This document shows, piece after piece, positions 11,293 through 21,395 of a DNA stretch of 64,000 nt; position 1 is the first letter of the stretch, and each line of letters starts with the position of its first letter. The position numbers and the translations under genes were made by a program. Below the pieces are notes generated by a model. The model had not been told where the DNA came from. It saw nothing but the letters and a program-made list of their open reading frames with translations, and did no database searches. Source of the DNA: Pseudoscleropodium purum (lineage: Eukaryota; Streptophyta; Bryopsida; Hypnales; Brachytheciaceae); assembly GCA_963969395.1 (NCBI GenBank), contig OZ017795.1, positions 18,388,063-18,452,062 on the forward strand, in the 5' to 3' direction.

Positions 11293-12936
11293 ATGGTGGA
11301 GGGTTACCCTAACGGATTGGGAGGATGGGGCGTGCCGGCCATTTTCAAGGAGGCCGGTCGACTCATGGGCAAGTATGGTCCTTTGCTGGCGCCTTTTGTT
11401 GCTGCGTTTCTGCTGCCTACCGCGCTGGTGCAGCTTGCTGAGGTTCTTGGATTCTCGTGGTGGGTAAAAGGGCAGGATCCGTTTCTTCCTCCCGGACCGC
11501 ACCGCAACCATCACGCTTTTCTTCATGGCGCCTTTCAGGTAAGGTAGAGGCTTTATTTACCATAGTGTACATTTGAGGCTCCATTACCATGCAGGTGAGC
11601 TTGGAATTGTGCTAATTGTGAAAAATTCTTGATCTATTGATATTTCTTTTTTGCAATTGTTTTGTGTTTTAACACAAAAATAAATGTGCAAAGTTTTAGA
11701 TGGGACCAAGTTTCTAGATTGCTGTAGGGAAAGGTTCAAAGTTCACCTGTATGGTGAATGAAACCTCTCCCTTGTTGTATGGAGAATGGAACCTGTCCCT
11801 TGTTATATGGAGGATGGAGACCTTACATTACCGCTGTGGTTGAAAGTAATGCATTTGGGGTCGTGGATGCTCTGTTTTTTCGAATTAGGGTTTCGGGGAT
11901 CTTGAATTTTGAGGGTTTGAATGTGTAGGTGCGGGATGAAGTGGATCCACCGAGTCCGTCAGGGCGTGCTCTTCTCGTGATGCTGGCTTTGGGAATGTTG
12001 TTGTGGCTACTTGCCAGCCTTGCCGTGGCGTCCTTTGCGAAGACAGTGCAGTACATCTACGCGGACGAGGAGGATCCTGCCGTGATCAAGTCGATTTTCA
12101 AGTCTCTTCCGAAAGCGCTCTTCCGGTTGTTCATGACGTCGCTGTGGATCTTTCTGCTCACGCTCGCGACCGTTTTCACTGTCTCCCTGCCGTTCTACAT
12201 CTTGACTCGCCTCTTCCACCACGCAGAGCTTTTCGCTACTCTGCAACAGATTTTCCTGTCCGTGGCTCTGACGGTTTTGGGATTCTTGTTCCTGTTGTCG
12301 CAAGAAGTGGCGGTGTTGGAGCCTGAGAATTATGGTCTTGCTGCGTTGAAAAAATCATCCAAGCTCGTGCAGGAGAAGTTTTGGGCATCGCTGGTGCTCT
12401 TCCTTGTGAGCGTCGGCGTCGGGGCATTGCTCTCCAGGCTTTCTATCACAGCTGAAAGTTTTCCTGGCAAGTTGCCGCAATGGACGACCTACCTTTTTGC
12501 AGTGCTGCTTGCCATTCTTTATCTTGCGTACATGGTGTACATGCTCCTGGTTACCATTGTGTTGTACTTCTCTAGCAAGTTCCAGTTCGATGCCGACGAT
12601 GAGTCGCTCCCTGAGTTCCGTCACTCAAACAGCGATAATCCTTACTCACGCCTTGTTGTGGTGAGCTACTTTGTCCAATTCCTGAATGCTTCGTCCTCTC
12701 ATAAGTGTATTCAGTTCCGTTTATGTCCACACTTCTATGTCGAATTTATTTGTCCATAGATAAGTGAATCTAAGCATAGTGGACCATGTCTTTTCACATA
12801 TTAGCGTTTGAAACAACAGAATATTCTGTTTGGTTGCACTGTTGTGACTTGCTATTGTGTTGATTGCAGCGAGCGGAGGCTTGAAGGGATCGTCTGCTAC
12901 AACGATGATCTCAACTTTTGTCCGATTAATTTCTAA
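11293..12936 (+). CDS. Multi-pass membrane protein of unknown function
   Basis: Three coding exons fit: 11293-11538, 11929-12660 and 12874-12936, giving about 346 residues. Exon 1 starts MVEGYPNGLGGWG; its splice to exon 2 (TTTCAG|GTAAGG to GTAG|GTGCGG) keeps phase. Hydrophobic segments: PLLAPFVAAFLLPTALVQL (about 29-48), ALLVMLALGMLLWLLASLAV (about 97-116), SLWIFLLTLATVFTVSLPFYIL, TLQQIFLSVALTVLGFLFLL, WASLVLFLVSVGVGALL and TYLFAVLLAILYLAYMVYML, so roughly six membrane spans. The motif LEPENYGLAALKKSSKLVQEKFW lies between spans four and five. Exon 3 uses the acceptor GCGAG|CGG rather than the AG four bases earlier, because only this keeps frame; it ends ...CYNDDLNFCPINF. It resembles plant-specific uncharacterised multi-span proteins, but I do not recognise a named family. 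The last exon is the least certain. Confidence 0.75.
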
Positions 12937-15180
12937 GGTTCAGCGCTTAGCAACTCCTTTCCGCGACTTGGTTTTGGAGCAAATAGACTCATATTTTCAG
13001 TCTGCGTACCAAGATACGGTCTGTAGAGGTCTGCGTTACAGAAAGCGAATAATCTTAGAGATCTCTGGAGTGGAACTGTAGGAGTTGCCAGGCCGACTCC
13101 ATTACAGACTAGGTATCTGCAACGAGGTTGTAAAGAATGAATTCCATATGGGATTTTGAATGCGAAATGGTTCTAGAGCAGAATTACCTGCAGAGTAGCA
13201 GTTTTTGATTATTTTTTGAAAGTTTGATTGCCGCATTGAAGTTACCTATGATGATCTCATTGGTGAAGTCAACAAACGATGTCCTTGTTCGTTTATGGAG
13301 GGTTGATAATTCTAGCCCAGGTCTTCACGAACACAGTGCCTCTAGCAGGCTCTAGTCTGAGTACAATCAAACGATTGCTTACTCGTCGTTGTTCCAAACC
13401 ACGTGATTCACATTCCTGTGCTTGGGCACAACTCACTTTCTCGCTTTCCAGGAAACCGGCCATGGATATATTGGCTAGATTGTTTGATGCTTCATCATGA
13501 GATGCCAACAAACATGTGAGGCACACAGGAGGTTAGTTTACGGGAACCCAACTGGGTGTTAATACTTTGCATGGGCAAGATGGAAGCGATGATGGAACTG
13601 AAAGTTTTTGCATTACAAAAAACTACAATGAAAAATTGGAACTGAGATGTAAGGAAATCACTTTTTGTCCCCAATCAGTATTTGTATATTGCGAATGAAC
13701 GTTGCAAAGCATGATGCTACGTGATTGTAGTTCGTCAAAGCATACAAGGACTAAGATGGAGGCATAAGTTGCCAAAAAACTGCTATGTTGGTCTTGCATA
13801 CCAAAACTTGTTATAGGTATGTTCTGGGTCGCAAACATATTTTGGTTCGATTAATCTTCAATTTATGAAGATTTCTTCTATATATGTAGAATTTTTTGTA
13901 GAGGATGCGACTTCTAAGCTAGATGGGCAGCTTGCTCTTCAGCCAAGAACTTGCTTAGGCCTCAATACTCAGCGTCACCCTCCGCATCCATGTACACAAA
14001 CTAGACACTCTCAAAACTACACTCTAACTACTGTCTTTGAGGGACAAATGTCCTTCTAGATGCACTCGCATGTGTTTGCGACTTGTCGATGTTGGATCAT
14101 ATGTTCAGACAACACCACATATTGTTTGGATGTGCACACATCACACAAGGAATGTTCAATTACAGTGTGTTACAGGAGAGGGTAAAGCGTTGATAGCTTT
14201 GCCAATGGTGCATCATTTGGAGCATGTTATGTGATGTATACTAGAGAAAGTGATTTTAAAGAGGTCTGGGTGTACCAGATGCCCGTCTTCCTCGTAATTT
14301 TCTCCTTTGAAGTTCAGCTCTATGGGCAGGGACATGAGTGCTTGGATTGGTCTTCGATTCCAGGAGTGCTCGGTCTTGGCATCTGGCAAATACAAACACC
14401 AGTGAAATAGCCCATTGAATTAGCTACGAAGTCCATAGCGGGATTGGCAGATAGCTAAGCTAGTCATCAAGCTCTTCTGAACATGAAAATTTAATAATAA
14501 GCTTTACAATGAACAGATATGAATTAGGGTTTCATGGAACCTTAACATTTCTTAAATATTAAATATTGTGAAAATTTGTAGAGATGCAACTGTAGAAGCA
14601 CGGTTACTTGTCTTGCCTACACCCGCTCTTCAATGCTGATTGCAATTGTAATGACATCCTGAGATTAAAATACAACCAGTCACTGAGAAAACGTACCTCA
14701 AAGATTCACTTAACCTTGCTCCATTTCTAATTGCTTGGAGTGCGCAATTTCACCAACGAGCAACGACTCAATCGGAAAACCAGCTTTCAAAACTTGAATC
14801 CGTTAATTGAAATTACAAGGATTCCAATCACTATATTTAAAAAAGATGATTCTTGACAATGCAAAGCAGAATACTGACATGCAACCAAAGAGTCTGCGAG
14901 GCATGCTGTTTGCAAAAACCTCAAGCATCAGGGTGAAGTTCAAAGTATTTACATAGAAGGTAGTCCCTATAAACATATAAACATTCAAACTGAAAGTTGA
15001 AGAGCAGAAGAACTACAGGAAGGAAAATTGCCATGGGAAATTTAACAAGCGGACTACTTCAGATTCACCACAATATTCTGCTGACATTTCAGCTTTTGGA
15101 GGGAAATTAGTCTCACAATTTATCTGCTCTGTCTTTCACACAAAGAGAATTTCACCGCCCCAAGATGCTGAAGCGGAACC
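12937..15180. other. Spacer between the membrane-protein gene and the BTB gene
   Basis: The first few hundred bases are probably the 3' untranslated region of the upstream gene. The rest shows no protein with recognisable family features. Open frames of 60-77 codons on both strands look random. The 15000-15180 portion is probably the 3' region of the minus-strand BTB gene. Confidence 0.5.
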
Positions 15181-16617
15181 CTAATCCTGAGTCTTGCTCC
15201 TAACCGCGTTCGACGAAACTGTGGATTGTGGTTGAAGTAACTGTGCCTTTCTGGTGACCATCCGTGAGATCCACATCCCGTGAGCCTCCCTCAAGATTCC
15301 TCGCTCAGGTTCAATAATTGCTCTCGTCCAAAACTTCTCCTGCTCCGCTTGCGGTAGAGTCGAGATGATCCTAACACGAACAGCTTTAACATGCTTCTCA
15401 TCAAGACCCAAGACTTTCTCTCGCAAAAGCCAGCCCCAGCGCCAGAACAAAGTTGACCTCTGAAAAGAATTTAGAAACAGTTTCCCCTCCAGAACGTCCT
15501 CAAAGAGTGCGCAGATGATTGCTGCCCACTTCTTCAAGTGACTAACCTTTAGAAGACGAGGGTCAGCTTCAAAAGAAGCGAAATAAAGCCTTCGTGCGAT
15601 ATCGCGTAAGTCCTCGCCAAGGAGTATCATGAGTAGTGCTTGAGCAGCATTAGCCTTTCGTGAAACTTCGAAAAGCCAACACATGTCGGACAACACGCCT
15701 TCCATAGCGGAGGCCCTTGCAGGCAAATCATTCAGTTCTCTTCGGACACGAGTCAAGAGATTAGCCAATGCTTTCGTTAGAACAGCTTGGATGTGCTCCA
15801 TAACTTCGTCACACACATCCCCAGACTCCACACCAGACATGACAATGTGGAATGCCAGTGCAAATCTTCTGCGGCCGCTGTTTTGACTTGCATGTGCTGC
15901 CTCTCCTGACATTGACTCCTCTGGTAAGACACTCCGGAAGTAGCGGCTGAGCAGATTCTTTGCATTCAAGGAAAGCTTTTCTTGCTGTTCCTCAAGGACC
16001 AAGGGCAAGTGATGGAAGCGTGCACTCAACAAGTCAGTCAGGGAATCAAACGGAACCAAATGCGCAGAACTAAAATACTCGTGGACCAACTTCTCTTCCT
16101 CGTCAGACCTGGCTGTTGCTCCCAGGTACTTGACACCAATATCCATGACAGCTTGAAAACCGATCTGGTATGCAACTTTCAGGAGCTCAATGCAACACGT
16201 CACACTTGCAATTGGCTTGTAAAGGTATTTCATGCGAGAGGAGTAATCCTCGTGGTACCCCACTCGTGTGTGAATCTCAAGGTGGAATTTTTTAGTCACC
16301 TTGGATTGAGCCCAGCTCTCGCTCATGCATGTGCCGAAGTACGTGCTGCACTGTCGCAATCTGTTGACTTTCGTCTTCACTTGACCTACCTGTTTCCCAT
16401 GTGCAACTTGAGACGGATCCACACTAGTGTGTCGTCTTTTGTTGCTGGTGCTTTCTGCTGGGTCCTCCATGCTGGATTTCTTCTTCAAGAAGATGGTGAC
16501 ACGAAGGTCACAATTGGCCACGACCTCACTCGCCGCCACCTCTTGCGTAACTTTGAATCTTCTCTCAACGGAAGGCTCGCAAACGGGGACTCTGCTGGTA
16601 CTCGGCAGTTTTTGAAA
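15181..16617 (-). CDS. BTB/POZ domain protein, 5' end unresolved
   Basis: One long frame on the minus strand, stop at 15181-15183, open back to a stop at 16618-16620. The first ATG is at 16470-16468, but residues upstream of it (CDLRVTIF) look like the first strand of a BTB fold, so I give the whole open frame. BTB signatures follow: CSTYFGTCMSESW (about 90-102 from the open end), the helix-rich YLYKPIASVTCCIELLKVAYQIGFQAVMDIGVKYL, then EEEKLVHEYFSS. The C-terminal half (LLSRYFR..., HIQAVLTKALANLLTRV, STLPQAEQEKFW, RWGWLLREK) matches the helical region of the Arabidopsis At1g63850-type BTB proteins as I remember them. BTB proteins of this kind are thought to act as partners in CUL3 ubiquitin ligases or scaffolds; which applies here is not shown. 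An upstream exon supplying the start codon is likely but not found. Confidence 0.7.
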   Translation of the reverse strand, partial: FQKLPSTSRVPVCEPSVERRFKVTQEVAASEVVANCDLRVTIFLKKKSSMEDPAESTSNKRRHTSVDPSQVAHGKQVGQVKTKVNRLRQCSTYFGTCMSESWAQSKVTKKFHLEIHTRVGYHEDYSSRMKYLYKPIASVTCCIELLKVAYQIGFQAVMDIGVKYLGATARSDEEEKLVHEYFSSAHLVPFDSLTDLLSARFHHLPLVLEEQQEKLSLNAKNLLSRYFRSVLPEESMSGEAAHASQNSGRRRFALAFHIVMSGVESGDVCDEVMEHIQAVLTKALANLLTRVRRELNDLPARASAMEGVLSDMCWLFEVSRKANAAQALLMILLGEDLRDIARRLYFASFEADPRLLKVSHLKKWAAIICALFEDVLEGKLFLNSFQRSTLFWRWGWLLREKVLGLDEKHVKAVRVRIISTLPQAEQEKFWTRAIIEPERGILREAHGMWISRMVTRKAQLLQPQSTVSSNAVRSKTQD

Positions 16618-16692
16618 TTAAAGTCCTCAACGAAATTGCTCACAGTTTATAGAACCCTGCCTGCTGATCGAGAAGCTCTCAAAAGAACGTGA

Positions 16693-18640
16693 AGAGAGAC
16701 CTTCGATCTGGTCACTAGAATCACGTCTTCTAACTCAAAATGGCGGCTTCTGAACTGATCAGTTTGAGTTAGTTAGTTGGCCATTTGAATGTCAAGTTCG
16801 TTAACATGGTGAAATCTCAGGAAATTGGCATTTTCCCTGCTAGAAGGATAATTATGTGGAGCCTCAGCTCCGGGCTTCTCCTAGTATTTTGAGCTTCAAG
16901 CACCTGTCGTGACTGTCAGCTTGATCGAGATATAATTGTGAAATGATGTTCAATCAGTGAGGACATGAATTGATCTTCATACGGCCGCAACAATGCATCA
17001 AATTTCAATTGGAAATTATCACCCTTAGGATATACCGGATATGGGCTTGCAGGGAAGACAGTCTATATATTGAATTATGTCAAGCCATCATGTTAGCAGA
17101 GTGTCTACTCAATTAATTATGTGACGTTGCCCCTTCATGACACAACCACCTTTAATCCTGAAGCGTCGAGACTCATTGCAGAAGTGAAACGAGGTCAGGA
17201 AAGTGGAAAGATTTGCAAGACCGCTGTACACAAATCGGTGCTGTGCATAGAGGAAGTAAATTGTAGGATCTTTGAGTTCAACGTCGAAATATTTTGTAGC
17301 TGCAATATCGTAGAAGAAAACAAAAGCTTTTTTGCAAATCATGAGGTTTGACCATGAGAATTGAGGCGTTGACCTTCTTGGGCAGGTGCTCAGTTCGGAA
17401 GAGATTATGTCACAACAGACAATTAATTGCTTGGAAAATTACGAGGAAATTTGCCATGCGTAGAGCATGATGATAAGAACCAGGATACAAATTCCTCAGG
17501 AATGCTTTTGCCAGGTAATTGAAAAAATGCACCTTGCAATCTACATGTCTTCGAAAGAGCTGACCGCATCCCGTACACATGACCCACTCACGAATATGTG
17601 AGCATATTTCTAGCGTGCCCACACTCATAGAAGCTACAACTAAGTTTAGATTAGTGTTTTCTAACATTGAACATGATGTCATTGTACTCAAAGCTTCCGT
17701 CATATTCTGTGTTCGTCGCCGCATTGGAGATCGCACATTCTATTGTAGCAAACGGTAATCTACATTCCTCTCTTCCTGTGACGTAGCGTATTGCTCAACG
17801 ACAGTGCACGTCCCGATCGCTTTGAACATCACAATGCATTCATTGTCTTGATTCAGTTCAATGCTTTTTAGCTTATCACGAATGACTGCCCAAAGATTTA
17901 TTCTAAGCAGCATGTGCTCAAAAAAGTGGCAATCCATCACATATAGCTTAACTTATAGCTATATAGCTAGCGATCTGGCATGGCTTACCTCACCCAAGCG
18001 ACCCGTCGATCGGCCCGAATTAATAAAGCAAGTATTGCATGAGAAAATGTATGCTCAACCCCATTCCATCCTGGATTGCTTCCACAGATGAGACCACGGA
18101 TTCAAATAATTCGATCTGCTCTAGACGACCTAGCCCGAAAGAGAAACATTGGTTGTCTAGCTTGAATCGAAGAAAAACTTCAGAATTGGCTGCTTGCCGG
18201 CCATTTTTCACGTTGTATGCTACAAGGGTTGGTTCAGCAGAGCGATGAGCAGTCCCTAGTATGGTCTCGGTGGTAGAGCGATGAGCAGCTGATGGATTCG
18301 TGTAGGTAGTAGGGAAGGCTGGGCCATATTTCAAACAGGTTTTCTTCACATTGAGTTATTGATAATCTAAAGTCAATGACAACTCGCCAACTCCCGAGGC
18401 CATGCCATCAACTTAATGACTTCGCACTTATTGCACTTGGTCTCGGTGGTTTGCAATCTGATCGACATTAAAAGTTCACCGGTCACAAGGTTCTTCACAT
18501 TTTTGATCTACTAGTTAGATCCCGGAAACGATCATCGTCGCCGCTCGTTTGCTGCACATCCTTACGGTCAATATATCTAGCTAGTTTGCTTGCAATTAAT
18601 TGCCACGTTGTACCCGGTTGTCCGAAGCGCTAGCTAGCAA
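16693..18640. other. Spacer between divergent BTB and small-protein genes
   Basis: About 1.9 kb of intermediate GC content between a minus-strand and a plus-strand gene. It probably contains both promoters. The only coding-like stretch is an interrupted minus-strand frame (17410-17940), described separately. No RNA gene was recognised. Confidence 0.45.
17410..17940 (-). pseudogene. Minus-strand frame interrupted by a single TAG; possible gene remnant
   Basis: The minus strand reads in one frame from MDCHFFEHMLLRINLWAVIRDKL... to ...VDYRLLQ, meets one in-frame TAG (17740-17742), and continues for about 110 residues: a Met/Arg-rich stretch, then ICSHIREWVMCTGCGQLFRRHVDC and NYLAKAFLRNLYPG. The residue mix (Cys pairs, aliphatic/charged alternation) looks more protein-like than neighbouring shadow frames. 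I recognise no family. It could be a decayed gene, a missing upstream part of the BTB gene with an intron over the stop, or chance. Confidence 0.25.
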
Positions 18641-18645
18641 GCAAG

Positions 18646-19089
18646 ATGGGCAAGGTATCGACGAAGCCAGAGAACACCAGTGACACTCTAGAAGAACGGC
18701 GCGAACAGAGCCAGGAGTTACAGGACTTACAGCACGGACTATCCCAAAATGCACAGCCGAACACTGTCCCCACTGTGCCCCTGAAGAGCGCATTGAAGAA
18801 AAACAAAGCGTGGTTTATGGTCAGAGACGACTCAGAGGAAAAGAAAGAAGTGCGATTTAATTTGGCAGATTTGGAGATGAGAGACGACGAGGATACCATG
18901 TCGCCTCCGGCACCAGGCTATGGCGTCAAGTTTCTGGAAACGCACATTTGGCCGGGCCGTGATGTCGATCAAGCCGAAGTGGCTGACGACGCACCTGTTC
19001 TTCTTGACGCCGCTAACTCTCCTGACGCCGTTAACACTCCAGTCGCCGCTAACTCGCCAGACGCCGCTAACTCAGAGTGCAAGGTCTGA
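18646..19089 (+). CDS. Small acidic, probably disordered protein with a possible PP1-docking motif
   Basis: Single-exon frame of 147 residues from ATG 18646 (context AGCAAGATGGGC) to TGA 19087-19089. The protein is hydrophilic, rich in Glu, Asp, Pro and Asn, with no membrane span or signal peptide. A basic-aromatic patch LKSALKKNKAWFMVRDD (about 46-62) is followed by KEVRF at 67-71, which fits the RVxF consensus by which many proteins dock on protein phosphatase 1. The C-terminus carries four hexads of the form DAANSP/DAVNTP/VAANSP/DAANSE (121-144), encoded by a short DNA repeat. No known family recognised. Length, start context and biased composition suggest a real gene, but this rests on one frame. 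Confidence 0.55.
   Translation: MGKVSTKPENTSDTLEERREQSQELQDLQHGLSQNAQPNTVPTVPLKSALKKNKAWFMVRDDSEEKKEVRFNLADLEMRDDEDTMSPPAPGYGVKFLETHIWPGRDVDQAEVADDAPVLLDAANSPDAVNTPVAANSPDAANSECKV
19009..19077 (+). repeat. 18-bp-type minisatellite inside the small protein gene
   Basis: Near-repeats of GACGCCGCTAACTCTCCT (18 bp) encode the C-terminal hexads of the 147-residue protein. The third position and the Ser/Thr codon vary between units. The repeat stays in frame, consistent with repeat-length change under coding constraint. Confidence 0.8.
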
Positions 19090-19789
19090 GCCTTCAGTGA
19101 AGGAGTTTAGTTTTAGCTTTGTCTTGAATTAATTGCTGAATATTTGTCAACCTGAAACGTCAATTTTACTGTGCTAGGCATTTTCCAACTTGAAACTTCA
19201 GTCACAAATGATGCGATGGACATTTTTTGGCCAATGAATGATAAAGAATCTCTCCATGGAAGACAAAAGTGCAACTCTTCATCCTTAGAATTTTGTGTGA
19301 AAAGGGGAGGTTTTCTATAATAGTTTGACTTCCAATGAGTACTTTTGCTTCTTTTTTTTAAGTCAACAATTCTCATGGTATGTAAATAATTGATTTCCAC
19401 AAAGACTAGCTTGTTGTTTAAGGGTTTAATTGGTGAAACTCCACTACTTTGTCATTTTTTGGGACCCTCTAGTCCTCCACTAGAGTGGATTATTTTAATT
19501 CTATTATACCAATCTTAGTTTTTATTGCTTTATTTAGTGTGCAGATGTATGTCAAAATTTTGGTGCTTAGAATGGCGTTAGTTTAACGAAATTTGGGTAT
19601 TACTAAACTAATTATGTTGTATTCAAGTGATTAGAATAGAGTAGAGGAAAAATTTGTATAATTTAAATAGGTTAGATTCAAAGGGACATTAAAGTATCAC
19701 CTTGTACACATTTATTACACCTTATGAGCTAAAGTGTTTTTCAAGTACAACTTTAAGAATAATGATATATTAAATATGGTTGAAATTCA

Positions 19790-20335
19790 TAGTGAGGTTC
19801 ATTCTACATATATATTAAATTAGGTTGTTTGTTTTCTTTAGTTTGTTATGGTAAGATCTTGAAATCCGTATATCTTCTAATCACATTCTTGAAATTCCTA
19901 TGTGAGGAGGGATGCATGAACTTTGTTTCATAGCTTTTCAACTCATGACATAAATATATTGAAATTCAAAGTTTTTATGAATTAAAAAAATTTTAATTTT
20001 TTTTAATTTTTAATTTTTTTTCTATTTGTAGCAATAACACAAGGTATACCAGTATTTATGAGTTTCAACCATATTAGTCTACTCTAGGCCATTGCCACAA
20101 TGTAATAAAAGTAAAGCAAAAGTAATGTTCTAATATTCTAATTCATAAAAACTTTGAATTTCAATATCTTTCACATTGTAAGTTGAAATGCCACAAAACA
20201 AAGCCCATGAATCCCTCCTAGTTGAGAGCTTTCCAATGATCTTAGGAATGCAACTCAGGAATAGACACCTCTAAAGATCTCACTGTAACAAACAAATCAA
20301 ATCAAAGAAAATAAACAAACTCATTTTAATGATTG
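19790..20335. mobile_element. Large inverted repeat / foldback element
   Basis: The left arm (about 19790-19985) is the reverse complement of the right arm (about 20140-20335), separated by about 155 bp. The inner part of the stem is exact over about 26 bp (19960-19985 versus 20140-20165). Outer parts such as GTTTGTTTTCTTT...TTTGTT and AACAAA...AAAGAAAATAAACAAAC are imperfect. No transposase frame. It may be a foldback transposon or the core of a Mutator-like element with long terminal repeats. Confidence 0.7.
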
Positions 20336-20591
20336 AATCATAATGACCCTTTAACAAATGTATATTCATTTGATTATCCATTACTATAACCATATCCACC
20401 TTCACAATTAGTATTTGAATTGTAAAATTGTCTTTCTCCTTTTGCATTGGTAAGGGGAGATGTTTTTTTTTTCTCTATTCCAAGGACAAAGACTATGGCA
20501 TGAATTCTGGTTTCTGAATCCTAGTTTCCAAATCCTGTACAACCGCATTCACATTGCACAACGAGGTTAAAATTTATCAATGAATTAATGT

Positions 20592-20711
20592 AACTATTTA
20601 CCGAGTGCAGAACCTCATGGTTATATCGCTCTTGTTTTATTAGTTTCCATTTACTATTTACCTAGTCCAGAACCTCATGGTTACATCGCTCTTGTTTTAT
20701 TAGTTTCCATT
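20592..20711 (+). repeat. Exact-period 60-bp tandem duplication
   Basis: Two adjacent 60-bp copies, starting at 20592 and 20652 with ACTATTTACC, share CCAGAACCTCATGGTTA(T/C)ATCGCTCTTG with about three mismatches in all. The low divergence points to a recent event. It lies about 700 bp upstream of the ARF-GEF start codon, possibly in its promoter or leader. Confidence 0.95.
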
Positions 20712-21395
20712 CATTGCAATGGGTTTGAAGAACGTCGAAACGAAAGAGCCGATACGCAAAAGAAACCGACATCACACTGGGAAGAAGCCAAAAAAGAGAT
20801 CCTGTACCGTTACATCCCGCTGGTCCGGTCCGGTTATTTGTGTCAAGTCCGGGTATCAAGAGCTGGAGACAATGGCTATGGCAATCAGCTTCTGCGACCT
20901 TCGCGGCTTGTGCGACTTGAGCTTCCGGCGACTCGCTGGACTCGAGCACGCCTGATAATTTTTCAACACTGCGTATTTTCGAAGAACGGCGTCTCGATTG
21001 CAGTAGTCCGTCGCACTGACCATCTTCTCATTGATCTTGTGCACTTGAGATCATCTTCGATGCAGGTGAGTGGAGGTTGGATTTTGGAATTGACATCTTT
21101 TCAATGGTTGCACAAGATCTTTCCAAGTTCTCAATCGCATTGAGTCTTGATGTCTTATTTCGGGCGACGGTGATGCTTTTCGGGATCATGTAGTTCGGCA
21201 TTAGGCAAGATGCGTGCGAGAGAGAAAGATTGCTGCTGCTTGTGTGTGAACGGTGGGACTCTGTGATTTGAAGGTCGAGAGATTAGGGCGGGAGTGGCGA
21301 TGGAGTGCACAGAGGATGTGCGAGGGATCCGCGGAGAGATGAAGAAGTGTCTGTAAAGTTTTGTTGGCGTTGGTGAGATCGGGGTGTTGACGGGC

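Larger units (their letters stand above)
19090..21395. other. AT-rich spacer and probable 5' region of the ARF-GEF gene
   Basis: 19.1-20.5 kb is AT-rich and includes the inverted repeat at 19790-20335. From 20.6 kb GC content rises and a 60-bp duplication is found. At 21065/21066 the sequence GATGCAG|GTGAGT is a strong splice-donor match, suggesting a 5' untranslated exon and an intron upstream of ATG 21396. The open frame at 20719-20955 lies in this leader and resembles no known protein. Confidence 0.45.

Noticed and set aside
20719..20955. 78-codon ATG-started frame upstream of the ARF-GEF
   Set aside because: It lies in the probable leader, matches nothing known, and the ARF-GEF N-terminus at 21396 is already complete by homology. 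At most it is an upstream open reading frame.
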